8,404 bases of DNA from an uncultured Lachnospiraceae bacterium (GCA_946566415.1 CAMNWW010000084.1:1-8404); one strand, 5' to 3'. Positions 1-7,377 are shown, counted from the first letter of the stretch. Made by a program: numbers and translations. The notes: generated by a model from the sequence alone, not told the origin.

Positions 1-644
1 GTCACATCGTTCTTCGCATGGTCGCCCGCCACGATAAGGAACGGCATGAGAACCACCTTATCAACCTCTGCGATGGCGAGCCTGTCCAAAACATCCTTTA
101 ATTCCGGGAAGCCTTCCACGGTTCCCACTAAAACCCGGGTATGCCCCAGCAGATGAAATGTATATTCCAACGTCGGGTATGCTGCATTCGCGTAATGCTC
201 TGTCCCATGCCCTACCAGGATCAACATTTCGCCTGACGCAAGCGTGATCTCCTCCATGACAGCACGGACAGCATCCTTATAATCCTGCGTACAGGTAAGA
301 AGAGGCCGCCCTACCCGCATACTCTTAAATAATCCCTGATGCCTGGCCAGTTCCTTCTTCATCATATCATACTCGATCCCATTAATCACATAAGTAGGCT
401 GTACAACAACGTCTTCGATTCCATCCCGCCTCATCTGTTCCATTGCTTCCTTTACATTCCAGACATCAATTCTATCCCGTTTTTTCAGCTTTCTGCGGAT
501 CATCTGGCTGGTAAATGCACGATAAAGCATATAATCTGGAAATGCCTCTTGAACCTCTGTCTCGATCGCTCCGATCGTCTTTTGGATCGTCTCCAGATGG
601 CTTGTTCCGAAGCTTACCACAAGAACTGCTCTGTTTCTTTTCAT
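1..644 (-). CDS. cbiK: Sirohydrochlorin cobaltochelatase CbiK (3' end cut by window start)
   Basis: This enzyme inserts Co2+ into sirohydrochlorin in the anaerobic (early cobalt) cobalamin pathway and is cytoplasmic here, as no signal peptide is visible. The translation starts MKRNRAVLVVSFGTS, the typical class II chelatase opening. It continues with a QPTYVINGIEYD stretch (residues 82-93), GHGTEH (145-150), VGTVEGFP (173-180) and VAGDHAKND (205-213). H146, H209 and E91 correspond to the metal-site residues described for Salmonella CbiK (His145, His207, Glu89). About 214 residues are visible; the family is usually about 260, so roughly the last 45-50 lie outside. The ATG is one base after the cobO stop codon, and a GAAAGGG stretch inside the end of cobO may serve as ribosome binding site, so translation is probably coupled. 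Placing it at the end of a B12 riboswitch operon supports a cobalt rather than siroheme role. Confidence 0.93.
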   Translation of the reverse strand, partial: MKRNRAVLVVSFGTSHLETIQKTIGAIETEVQEAFPDYMLYRAFTSQMIRRKLKKRDRIDVWNVKEAMEQMRRDGIEDVVVQPTYVINGIEYDMMKKELARHQGLFKSMRVGRPLLTCTQDYKDAVRAVMEEITLASGEMLILVGHGTEHYANAAYPTLEYTFHLLGHTRVLVGTVEGFPELKDVLDRLAIAEVDKVVLMPFLIVAGDHAKNDV

Positions 645-645
645 T

Positions 646-1194
646 TTAAAATTCAATTCCCTTTCTTGCCATAATCCCGCGGTCAAACGGATGCTTCTCT
701 TTCCGGATATCCGATACATAATCAGCGATCCCAAGCAGTTCCGGCGCCGGGTCCCTCCCGGTCAGCACCGCTTCCAGTCCGTGGGGACGGTCTTTTAGAA
801 ACTGTACTGCTCTTTCTCTGTCTACAAGTCCGTACCGGTAAGCGGCGGCAAATTCATCCAGCACCAACATATCAAACTTTCCTGTATTCACCTTCTCTTC
901 GACCGTCCTCCACAGCTCTTTGTAAATACAGCGAAGCTCTTTCTTCTCCTCATCATCCAGCGTCTGATAAAATCCAAAACTCTTCGTGAGATGGAGCACT
1001 TCAATCTGAGGAACTGCGTCCAGGATTTTCAGTTCGCCGGAATTTTCATTTTTCAAAAACCGGGCGAACAATACCTTCCATCCGCAGCCTGCCGCACGGA
1101 CGGCCAGACCGGTCGCCGCTGTCGTCTTTCCTTTTCCATCGCCGCAGTAAATGTGAAGCATTCCCCTGCCCGTCTCTCTTTCTGCCTGTTCCAT
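646..1194 (-). CDS. cobO: Corrinoid adenosyltransferase (CobO/CobA/BtuR family)
   Basis: This cytoplasmic enzyme transfers the 5'-deoxyadenosyl group of ATP to the cobalt of reduced corrinoids, making adenosylcobalamin or its precursors. The 182-residue length fits the family. Visible motifs are the P-loop GDGKGKTT (residues 18-25), the Walker B-like MLVLDEF (109-115), TGRDPAPELLGIADYV (145-160), and the family C-terminal end HPFDRGIMARKGIEF (168-182). The ATG abuts the TAG stop of the upstream ATPase gene with no gap, and an AAGGTGG stretch about nine bases upstream can act as ribosome binding site. M12 is a possible alternative start, but it has a poorly spaced ribosome binding site. Co-location with an importer suggests that it adenosylates incoming corrinoids, trapping them as cofactor, as well as serving de novo synthesis. 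Confidence 0.95.
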   Translation of the reverse strand: MEQAERETGRGMLHIYCGDGKGKTTAATGLAVRAAGCGWKVLFARFLKNENSGELKILDAVPQIEVLHLTKSFGFYQTLDDEEKKELRCIYKELWRTVEEKVNTGKFDMLVLDEFAAAYRYGLVDRERAVQFLKDRPHGLEAVLTGRDPAPELLGIADYVSDIRKEKHPFDRGIMARKGIEF

Positions 1195-2301
1195 CTATCT
1201 CGGCCACCTTTCCATTTTCCCTGATTCTTCCGCCGTCTGTATCAGGCGCTTCATCCGCCGGTTGCATATCCCTATCGTAACCCCTGCGTCAATCACCCTG
1301 CGGCAGCTCTGTATCATCTGCAGCGCGTCCTCAAAAGAACGGTCGCTGATCTCGCAGAACGGTTCCTCGGCAATCACCCGCGACGCAAGCAGACGGGCCG
1401 CCTCGTAATCAATATCATTCCGATAGAGTATCCCCGCCGCAAATGGAGTATCCTCCTTCTGCAGTCTTCGGAAAACAGGAATGCCCGTCCCGCAGGAGGA
1501 AAGGACGAACACCTCCGGGATTCCCTGCGGTCCGGGAAGCTCAATACTTCCAAAGCATGGGTCAAAAAAACCATTGTCGATCCCGTACAGATCCCGGATA
1601 ATTTCCTCCTTAAAAATCTCCTCCGGAGCACCGTAGCGAAAAATCTTCTCCCCCCGGACGCACACGATCTTATCCGATATCTTCTGCGCCAGATCAATTT
1701 CATGGAGAGACATAATCACAGTGATCCGCTCTTTTCTTACCATACTTTTTAGAATAGACAAAAGCTCCAGCTTGTAGCGCACATCCAGAAAAGAAGTCGG
1801 CTCGTCCAGTATGATGACCTCCGGTTCCTGGCAGATCGCCCTCGCCAGCATGATCCGCTGTCTCTGCCCGTCGCTTATGAGATTAAAATCCCGATTTTCC
1901 AGATCACGGGCGCGGACGGCGTCCATCGCCATATCCACCTTTCTTACATCCTCCTCCGAGAGCAGCCCCAGTCTCCCTGTATAAGGATACCGCCCGGAAG
2001 ATACCACGTCCCGGCAGGTCATAAGCTCCGGCCGCGTATGTTCGGTAAGCACCACCGACATTCTCTGGGACAGCTCCCGGTTCGGCATCTTCTGGAGATC
2101 CTCCTCCTCAAAATACACTTTTCCCCCTGTCATGCGTATCTGTCTTGTAAGAGTCTTCAGGATCGTGGATTTCCCTGATCCGTTCGGCCCGATCAATGTG
2201 ACGATCTCGCCTCTATTAATTCCAATGTTGATATCATGAATCAATGTTTTTCCATTGTATCCTACTGAAAGACCCTGCGTCCTAAAATAATGTTCCGCCA
2301 T
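1195..2301 (-). CDS. btuD: Corrinoid-type ABC importer ATPase (BtuD/FecE family) with C-terminal extension
   Basis: This is the nucleotide-binding subunit that powers the BtuC-like permease encoded next to it. The ATPase part (residues 1 to about 245) has Walker A GPNGSGKST (38-46), signature ISDGQRQR (142-149), Walker B IILDEPTS (163-170), a D-loop at FLD (171-173) and the switch histidine H200 in MSLHE. At the Q-loop position the canonical Gln appears to be Glu (VVLTEHTRPELM; T86, E87). I recall this variant from clostridial relatives, so it is probably not inactivating. Residues from about 255 to 368 form an extra domain beginning IPEVFVLSSCGTGIPVFRRL, which standard BtuD (about 250 aa) lacks; its function is unknown. 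The start has a GAGAGGA ribosome binding site overlapping the end of the permease gene, with a 2 bp gap between the genes. Substrate assignment rests on the riboswitch, cobO and cbiK; heme or siderophore transport is the alternative. Confidence 0.9.
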   Translation of the reverse strand: MAEHYFRTQGLSVGYNGKTLIHDINIGINRGEIVTLIGPNGSGKSTILKTLTRQIRMTGGKVYFEEEDLQKMPNRELSQRMSVVLTEHTRPELMTCRDVVSSGRYPYTGRLGLLSEEDVRKVDMAMDAVRARDLENRDFNLISDGQRQRIMLARAICQEPEVIILDEPTSFLDVRYKLELLSILKSMVRKERITVIMSLHEIDLAQKISDKIVCVRGEKIFRYGAPEEIFKEEIIRDLYGIDNGFFDPCFGSIELPGPQGIPEVFVLSSCGTGIPVFRRLQKEDTPFAAGILYRNDIDYEAARLLASRVIAEEPFCEISDRSFEDALQMIQSCRRVIDAGVTIGICNRRMKRLIQTAEESGKMERWPR

Positions 2302-2303
2302 AC

Positions 2304-3347
2304 CTATCGTCCTCTCTGTCTGCGCAGCATCATGAAAATCACGACCGGAGCGCCGAAAAGTGAAGTCACTGTACTGATATTCAGCTCCAAAGGCGCAAAC
2401 GCCATTCGCGCCGTCAAATCACACATCATACAGAACACCGCCCCTCCTAAAAAAGTCGCCGGAATCACTATGAGAGGTTTCGATGTATTCAAGGACTGTC
2501 TGACAAGGTAAGGGACAGCGATTCCCACAAAGGAAATAGGACCCGCAAACGCAGTCACACATGCGGAAAAAATACTGGACAAAAGGATCAGCGCAACCCG
2601 GAACAGCCGGACATTCACTCCCATGCTGCGGGCATATTCTTCGCCCAGCTGATATGCTCCTATGGGCTTTGACAAGAAAAAAGTAAGCACAAATGTAATC
2701 CCAACTAACGCCGCCGCAAACTTCACGTGATTCCAGCTCATACCGGAAAAGCTCCCCTGGGACCATCCGTGTAGATTTACAATATCAGAATCTTCCGCAA
2801 AAGTCACCACAAAATCTGTGACTGCCGAGCAAATATATCCGATCATAATCCCTGCCACGAGAAGCGCCGCCATATGTTCGATCTTCCGGTTCATCAGCAG
2901 AATAAATCCTGTGGAGAGGAGGGATCCAATAAATGCCGCCGTAATCAGTGTGACGGAAGAAAACGAACCGAACCTCTTAAGGAAAAAGATCATCGTCAGC
3001 GCCACCACCATTTTAGCCCCGGAAGAGATTCCCAGCACATAAGGACCCGCGATCGGATTAGCGAAAAAGGTCTGCAAGAGGAATCCGGAAAGCGAGAGCG
3101 CGCCGCCCAGAACAGCCGCCATCAGAATCCTGGGAAGACGGATCCTCCAGATAATATTGTACTTTACCGGATCTCCGCTTTTCAGAAAGATAATACGCCA
3201 GATTTCCCGTACCGAAATCCTTACGTTCCCTGTGTTGATATTAAGCGCCACGATCAGCAGGAATGCCGCCGCGAGTATCAGGAAGACCAAAGTGTACCGG
3301 CTCCTTTTTCTATAATTTTCATCCCGCAATCTTTTTTCTACAGCCAT
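2304..3347 (-). CDS. btuC: BtuC/FecCD-family ABC importer permease
   Basis: This is the integral membrane subunit, probably a homodimer, forming the translocation path for corrinoids. The 347-residue protein has many hydrophobic segments, beginning near residues 19-36, in the pattern of ten-helix FecCD permeases. Recognisable family motifs are RLPRIL (70-75), SGFLLQTFFANPIAGPYVLG (87-106) followed by ISSG, the coupling-helix stretch GEEYARSMGVNV (235-246), FAGPISFVGIAVPYLVR (267-283; the more usual PH is PY here) and FGAP (331-334). The ATG is preceded by AAGGA, which overlaps the TAA stop of the binding-protein gene. The gene is 2 bp upstream of the ATPase gene and 12 bp downstream of the binding-protein gene, giving the standard binding protein, permease, ATPase order. 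B12 rather than Fe-siderophore as substrate is inferred from context. Confidence 0.92.
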   Translation of the reverse strand: MAVEKRLRDENYRKRSRYTLVFLILAAAFLLIVALNINTGNVRISVREIWRIIFLKSGDPVKYNIIWRIRLPRILMAAVLGGALSLSGFLLQTFFANPIAGPYVLGISSGAKMVVALTMIFFLKRFGSFSSVTLITAAFIGSLLSTGFILLMNRKIEHMAALLVAGIMIGYICSAVTDFVVTFAEDSDIVNLHGWSQGSFSGMSWNHVKFAAALVGITFVLTFFLSKPIGAYQLGEEYARSMGVNVRLFRVALILLSSIFSACVTAFAGPISFVGIAVPYLVRQSLNTSKPLIVIPATFLGGAVFCMMCDLTARMAFAPLELNISTVTSLFGAPVVIFMMLRRQRGR

Positions 3348-3359
3348 TTTTCATTTTCC

Positions 3360-4508
3360 TTATTCGACATGATAGAGGAAGCTCATTTTTTCTGCATCCG
3401 GCTCTGTCAGCATCAGATGAATATCCATGATCAGCCTCCCCACCGTATCAGTCGCCTGGTACAAATACTTTCCGGTACACCATACATTTCCGCTTTTAAC
3501 AGCCTTAAATTCGGAAAAGAGTTCGCTCTTTGCGGTAAGCTCGTCCAGAGATGTGAGCGGATTATCGATCGCCGCGTTGTAGATCAGATAGTCCGCATCC
3601 ACAGCCGTGGCGTAAAATTCTTCCATTGTAAGCTTTACCGCCGCGCTCTGATTCTCCTGATTTTCCAAACTATTAAAGACATATCTGCCTCCTGCTATCT
3701 CAATCATAGACGGAATATAATCATCCTTCTTGCGCACAACGACAGATCCGTCTGTATTTACATAGAAAAATGCCACCGTCTTTTCCGTATTCGGGAAATC
3801 CTTCAGTTCTTCTATGACCTTTGCTTGTTCCTCAAAAAAAGCTTCCGCCTCTTCTTCCTTATCCGTCATTGCTCCATACAGCTTGATCCACTCTGTCCTT
3901 CCGAGCGGGTGCTTCTCATAGCTGGAACGGTCGATAAAAACAGGAATTCCCAGCTCTTCTATCATCTCCTGTACCTTGGGGCTATGGAGGATCATCGTTG
4001 ATTCGACGGCCAGATCACACTCTTCGTCAATCAGCATCTCATAGTCCGGTTCACTGTATTTCCCCGCAAAAAGTATATCCCCCTTTTCCATCGCCGATAC
4101 TGCATTTTCAATATACCATTCCTTCGCGTCTGTCCCCGAAAGCCTGATAGAACCGATGCTGTCAATAGCGTCAAAAAGCGCCATCGCCGAAGTTGCCGCC
4201 AGATAAATATGATCCAGCGGTTTCTTAAGTACCACGATATCCTCCTCCAGATTATCCGGAACCTCTTTCCCTTCCGGAACCAGAAGATACCGTGCGCCGC
4301 CCTGCACCTCGATCAGCTCATATCCGTCCTGATATTTATACAATGCAAATCCTTCGGCATAGGAAAGCTCTATTTGTTCCGGCGTTTGCTGTACCTGCTC
4401 TTTTTGCACTGTTTGTTCCGTCTCTAGGCTTCCTGCGTATCCTGCGCTCCCCGTCACAAACAGTGCAATAAGAAGGAACAAGGCCAGCCTTCTTCCTATT
4501 TTACCCAT
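3360..4508 (-). CDS. btuF: BtuF-like corrinoid-binding protein, secreted
   Basis: This is the predicted substrate-binding component that delivers corrinoid to the permease. It has a cleavable-looking signal peptide (Arg/Lys start, hydrophobic residues 8-19, GYA-G near residue 25), a short Gln/Glu-rich spacer, then a two-lobe helical-backbone binding fold. The N-lobe is about 48-215, the linking helix runs about 215-235, and the C-lobe is about 243-382. Landmarks are LLVPEGKEVPDNL (75-87), SGTDAKEWYIENA (124-136), AGKYSEPDYEMLI (148-160), DLAVESTMI (165-173), DRSSYEKHPLGRTEWIKLYG (193-212) and MIEIAGGRYVF (268-278). There is no lipobox cysteine after the signal sequence, which is unusual for a Gram-positive binding protein. 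It has its own AGGAG ribosome binding site, 15 bp after the previous stop. Its N-lobe is clearly homologous to the C-terminal region of the neighbouring 802-aa protein. Iron-siderophore binding cannot be excluded. Confidence 0.85.
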   Translation of the reverse strand: MGKIGRRLALFLLIALFVTGSAGYAGSLETEQTVQKEQVQQTPEQIELSYAEGFALYKYQDGYELIEVQGGARYLLVPEGKEVPDNLEEDIVVLKKPLDHIYLAATSAMALFDAIDSIGSIRLSGTDAKEWYIENAVSAMEKGDILFAGKYSEPDYEMLIDEECDLAVESTMILHSPKVQEMIEELGIPVFIDRSSYEKHPLGRTEWIKLYGAMTDKEEEAEAFFEEQAKVIEELKDFPNTEKTVAFFYVNTDGSVVVRKKDDYIPSMIEIAGGRYVFNSLENQENQSAAVKLTMEEFYATAVDADYLIYNAAIDNPLTSLDELTAKSELFSEFKAVKSGNVWCTGKYLYQATDTVGRLIMDIHLMLTEPDAEKMSFLYHVE

Positions 4509-4523
4509 CTTTTTCTCTCCTGT

Positions 4524-6932
4524 CTATTTTTCTGACAAGACCATGGCCTCAAAAACTTCATCCGCTTTTTCCTCACATCCGAACAGTACCCCATACACTT
4601 TGATCCATTCTTTCTGCGCAAGAACTTCCTTTTCATCCTGCGAACGGTCTACAATGACCGGGATTTTAAGAAGCGTATACTTTTCTGTCAGTTCCTCCAG
4701 GCTTCCTTCCCCTTCCTCTTTGATAAGGACTTTTGAAGGCAGCACCACCAAGCCGCACTTGATGCGGAGTAATTCCTTTAGATCAGGCGAGTCATATGCC
4801 CCTGCATATCTGACTCTATCCTCCTGCATCCCTTCTTTCATTTTCTCAAACTTACAATCCTGTTCTTTGCATGCCACTGCAGCCACTTTGTCCAGCACGT
4901 CAATCTTCTGCATCTGCTCCAGAATTTCATCCGATGCAGCGTATACTTTATCTGCCGGCTTTCTAATGACAATGGCCTCCTTTTCAAGTCCTGCCGGAAT
5001 CTTAGCGCCTTCCGGTATGATCAGATATTTTGCCACATTTCCCTTGTACAGCGTATTCTCACCCTCAGCCGGGGAAACTGTCTTTTTCGTATCAGATGTT
5101 ATATCGATCTCCAAGAGTGTAATCCCCTGTTCATATTGGAATATTTTCGCATATTCCGCATACTTCATTTCCACTTCTTCCTGATATACAAGTCCCGGAA
5201 TCTTGGGCGCGCTCTCATCCAGTGCATCGTTATTTCCCAGTCCGGCGCCTGCTGACGCCGCTTTCTCGGCTTCTAAGGCCGCGCCTAGATAAATAAAAAT
5301 ACTGTACGTAACCTCATGAGCCGACGACATTGCCGTTGTCATGCCGATAATCGTGTTATTCTCATTTAATCTGACTGGGATGGTAAATGTTGATGTGTTC
5401 CCTGAGTGGGATGCATAATATCTGTTGCCGTTTGCTTTTACATAACCATAGCTGCCGCTGCTAAAAGTTATCGTCGCATACGCCTGTCCTTTGGAAACAG
5501 TGAGCTTACTGCAGGAAAGCTGTACCCGCCCGGTCCCTCCCGACCAGGTAAAACGGTCTGGAGTATATACACCGTCCGCCAGGGACGTCGTGTTATTGAC
5601 TCTACCCGTCGATCCGCTAAGATCCGACTCATAGCGTGACTCCGTAACTGGCAGGCCGCTTCCTGTAGTTCCCGTGTTTCCTGTATTGCCGCTGTTTCCA
5701 TTATTCCCGGAATTTCCTGTATTTCCGGGAATACCGGGATTGTCCGGCGGGCTTTCAGGTTTTTCCGGATCTTGATCTTCTCCCGGCTCCAAAGGCTCTC
5801 CTTCACCGTTCCATGTAAATGTCAGGCTCCGGTCCATCCATTTTCCGCTTTTCACCGCATGCGCTGCCACCGGGATCGCTGTATGTAATGCAGATACCGG
5901 GATGGTAAAGGTATATGCTCCTTTATCATCCGGTATATATGGAATATATGACGATATATCAGCATTTTGCGCCTCTTTAGCCGTCCCCATATAAAGTTTG
6001 TCATATCCCGTTCCGCTTAAGGTAATGACTGCCTCCATTTTACCGCCCTGGCTTGTAAGGCGGCACTGAGTCACCTTAAACATTTTATTGTCCGATCCTA
6101 CAGTCACCTTATCGTAGCCGCCTTCCGGCAGTTTATTCAGCACTAAGTGCTTGGACGAAAATGTTAAGCTGCGGTCATACCACAAATCTTTTTTTATTGA
6201 ATGTGCTGCGATCTGGACAGGAGCGTCAAACATACTGACTGGAACCCGATATGTATACCTCCCGGAGTCGTCCGGTACGAAATGAATACAGGATGCCGTG
6301 TCTGCCTTTGCAGCCTCCTCTTTCGTGCCCATATAAAGCATGTCATATCCTGTTCCGCTTAAGGTGATGACCGCCCATGTACCGTCGCTGTCCTGAGATA
6401 CTCTGCAGGCTGTCACCTTAAACATAGCGGTGCTCCCCTCTACTCCTTCCTCTGCGTCTATCTGGTACTCTGCACCGTTTAGGATTTCTTTCGGGTCAAT
6501 CCGGGCGGACACTCCTTCTTCTGTATCCGCCTGCCCGGCTGTTTCTTGCAGCCGAAAAATTTCTTCCCTCTCCTCGTTTATCTCCCCCGCTCCTATTTCT
6601 TCATTTATTTCTTCTGCCGATTCTTCTGTCTTTACATCTTCTGTCTCTTCCTCTGTGTCTACGGCTTCTGCACCTTCGGTTTCTTCCGGCTTAGTTTCCT
6701 CCGGTATTATCTCTTCCTTTTCTTCCCCGACAGGCTCTTGCTCTATCGTTTCTTCTTTCTCCTTTGGTATCTCTGCTGTTTCCTCCTTCTGTACTTCGTC
6801 CACCGAAAACTCGCTTTCCTTAGCCGCCCCACTTCCCTGTACTATTTCCTCTGCCTGAAGGGACGCCGACGGAACTGCCGCCATCACAAACGCCAGGATG
6901 CATGCAGCCACTCTTTTTTTGTTACACTTCAT
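4524..6932 (-). CDS. Large secreted multidomain protein with a half BtuF-like domain; candidate corrinoid capture protein
   Basis: I do not recognise a named family for the whole 802-residue protein. Its order is: signal peptide (1 to about 27, SLQA-EE cleavage); Glu-rich low-complexity spacer (about 45-145); beta-rich repeat 1 (about 164-260) and repeat 2 (about 277-375), sharing MFKVT-C-R, AVITLSGTGYD-LYMGT, a PV strand, AAH and DRSLTF; a Pro- then Gly/Asn-rich linker (about 380-428); a third, diverged beta-rich domain (about 447-550, LADGVYTPDRFTWSGGTGRV); and a BtuF-like N-lobe (about 588-798) ending just after the linking helix. I chose the ATG at 6932 because it follows AAGGAG by ten bases and begins a proper signal peptide; the same frame is open upstream to a TTG at 7046 with no ribosome binding site. 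It is the first gene after the cobalamin riboswitch, implying an extracellular role in corrinoid uptake. No LPXTG motif, C-terminal membrane helix or lipobox is visible. Confidence 0.85.
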   Translation of the reverse strand: MKCNKKRVAACILAFVMAAVPSASLQAEEIVQGSGAAKESEFSVDEVQKEETAEIPKEKEETIEQEPVGEEKEEIIPEETKPEETEGAEAVDTEEETEDVKTEESAEEINEEIGAGEINEEREEIFRLQETAGQADTEEGVSARIDPKEILNGAEYQIDAEEGVEGSTAMFKVTACRVSQDSDGTWAVITLSGTGYDMLYMGTKEEAAKADTASCIHFVPDDSGRYTYRVPVSMFDAPVQIAAHSIKKDLWYDRSLTFSSKHLVLNKLPEGGYDKVTVGSDNKMFKVTQCRLTSQGGKMEAVITLSGTGYDKLYMGTAKEAQNADISSYIPYIPDDKGAYTFTIPVSALHTAIPVAAHAVKSGKWMDRSLTFTWNGEGEPLEPGEDQDPEKPESPPDNPGIPGNTGNSGNNGNSGNTGNTGTTGSGLPVTESRYESDLSGSTGRVNNTTSLADGVYTPDRFTWSGGTGRVQLSCSKLTVSKGQAYATITFSSGSYGYVKANGNRYYASHSGNTSTFTIPVRLNENNTIIGMTTAMSSAHEVTYSIFIYLGAALEAEKAASAGAGLGNNDALDESAPKIPGLVYQEEVEMKYAEYAKIFQYEQGITLLEIDITSDTKKTVSPAEGENTLYKGNVAKYLIIPEGAKIPAGLEKEAIVIRKPADKVYAASDEILEQMQKIDVLDKVAAVACKEQDCKFEKMKEGMQEDRVRYAGAYDSPDLKELLRIKCGLVVLPSKVLIKEEGEGSLEELTEKYTLLKIPVIVDRSQDEKEVLAQKEWIKVYGVLFGCEEKADEVFEAMVLSEK

Positions 6933-6938
6933 TTGTAA

Positions 6939-6950
6939 CCATCTCCTTTT
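6939..6950 (-). promoter_or_regulatory. Ribosome binding site deciding the start of the 802-aa protein
   Basis: On the minus strand this reads AAAAGGAGATGG, with the AAGGAG core ten bases before the ATG at 6932. It is the only strong ribosome binding site near the 5' end of the open frame and sets the start at the signal peptide rather than at the upstream TTG. Confidence 0.75.
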
Positions 6951-7070
6951 CCTGTTTTTTGACCTTCTGGGAAGCGGCCTATTGTTGGTATTGTAAATAT
7001 TTCCGCTTATACGAGCAGATTGGAACACCCTTGGGTGATAATCCAACTACGCATCCGGAATTTTTTCTAA

Positions 7071-7104
7071 AAATAGAAAACCCGCTTTCTTTACAAAAGC
7101 AGGT
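7071..7104 (-). terminator. Second intrinsic terminator in the riboswitch leader
   Basis: On the minus strand ACCTGCTTT (7104-7096) pairs with AAAGCGGGT (7088-7080) across a seven-base loop, giving a nine-pair stem with one G-U. It is followed by TTTTCTATTTTT. It begins only a few bases after the U-tract of the first terminator. It may be a backup terminator or part of the switching mechanism. Confidence 0.6.
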
Positions 7105-7110
7105 ATCACG

Positions 7111-7138
7111 AAAAAAGCTATGACCATCATAGCCTTTC
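7111..7138 (-). terminator. Riboswitch-controlled intrinsic terminator
   Basis: On the minus strand GCTATGA (7133-7127) pairs with TCATAGC (7123-7117) around a TGG loop. The stem can extend with flanking GAAA and U residues and is followed by six Us. A competing pairing exists: ATAGCTT (7171-7165), just after the aptamer, can pair with AGGCTAT (7135-7129) of the terminator's 5' arm. That suggests a transcription-attenuation platform in which cobalamin binding favours the terminator. The antiterminator pairing is inferred by eye, not folded. Confidence 0.75.
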
Positions 7139-7180
7139 TATTTACATGAAAACGCTTTCGTCGGAAGCTATTCACCAACA

Positions 7181-7354
7181 TTCTCAGCAGGTTTCCTGGC
7201 TTACAGATCATGGCTTGACCGCCACCTTCTCACACTTATGTGCAATGGCATATTCCGCGGCTTTGCTCCCTGCTTACAGTGACCGGATCGCTCAGGACTT
7301 CCACCTGATTCCCTTTTACCCTTACAGGACAAATACCTGTCCGGCACTGAGAAC
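7181..7354 (-). ncRNA. Cobalamin (adenosylcobalamin-type) riboswitch aptamer
   Basis: The minus strand carries the family's conserved blocks in order. P1 is formed by TTCTCAG (7353-7347) and CTGAGAA (7187-7181). Then come a GGACA/TGTCC hairpin (7327-7342), GGGAATCAGGTGGAAGTCC (7313-7295), GGTCACTGTAAGCAGGGAGC (7284-7265), GCCATTG (7249-7243), GAAGGTGGC (7229-7221) and AGCCAGGAAACCTGC (7201-7187). These match the cobalamin riboswitch core, and the downstream B12-uptake and B12-synthesis genes agree. The known logic is that cobalamin binding lowers expression; here that would be by transcription termination at 7111-7138. The exact ends are estimated from the P1 helix. Confidence 0.95.
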
Positions 7355-7377
7355 CCCATATTCTTTTCCTTGACAGA

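Noticed and set aside
2874..4001. 375-codon plus-strand open frame
   Set aside because: It lies antisense to the permease and binding-protein genes, and its composition (His, Arg, Gln-rich) resembles no protein family; it is a shadow frame.
4509..4526. Frameshift splitting one long gene into the 802-aa and 382-aa proteins
   Set aside because: The downstream gene has its own ribosome binding site and signal peptide and repeats the N-lobe, so these are two separate paralogous genes.
4524..6932. Transcobalamin-like DUF4430 domain in the large secreted protein
   Set aside because: The beta-rich repeats do not show the short Gly/Trp-rich pattern I associate with that family; homology remains unproven.
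6430..6938. Ser-rich and Phe-rich plus-strand frames
   Set aside because: They are the antisense of the Glu-rich spacer; the GAA/GAG codons read backwards as TTC/CTC give the Ser/Phe bias.
6933..7046. N-terminal extension of the 802-aa protein from a TTG at 7046
   Set aside because: There is no ribosome binding site before the TTG. The added residues are basic and lie before an obvious signal peptide that has its own strong ribosome binding site.
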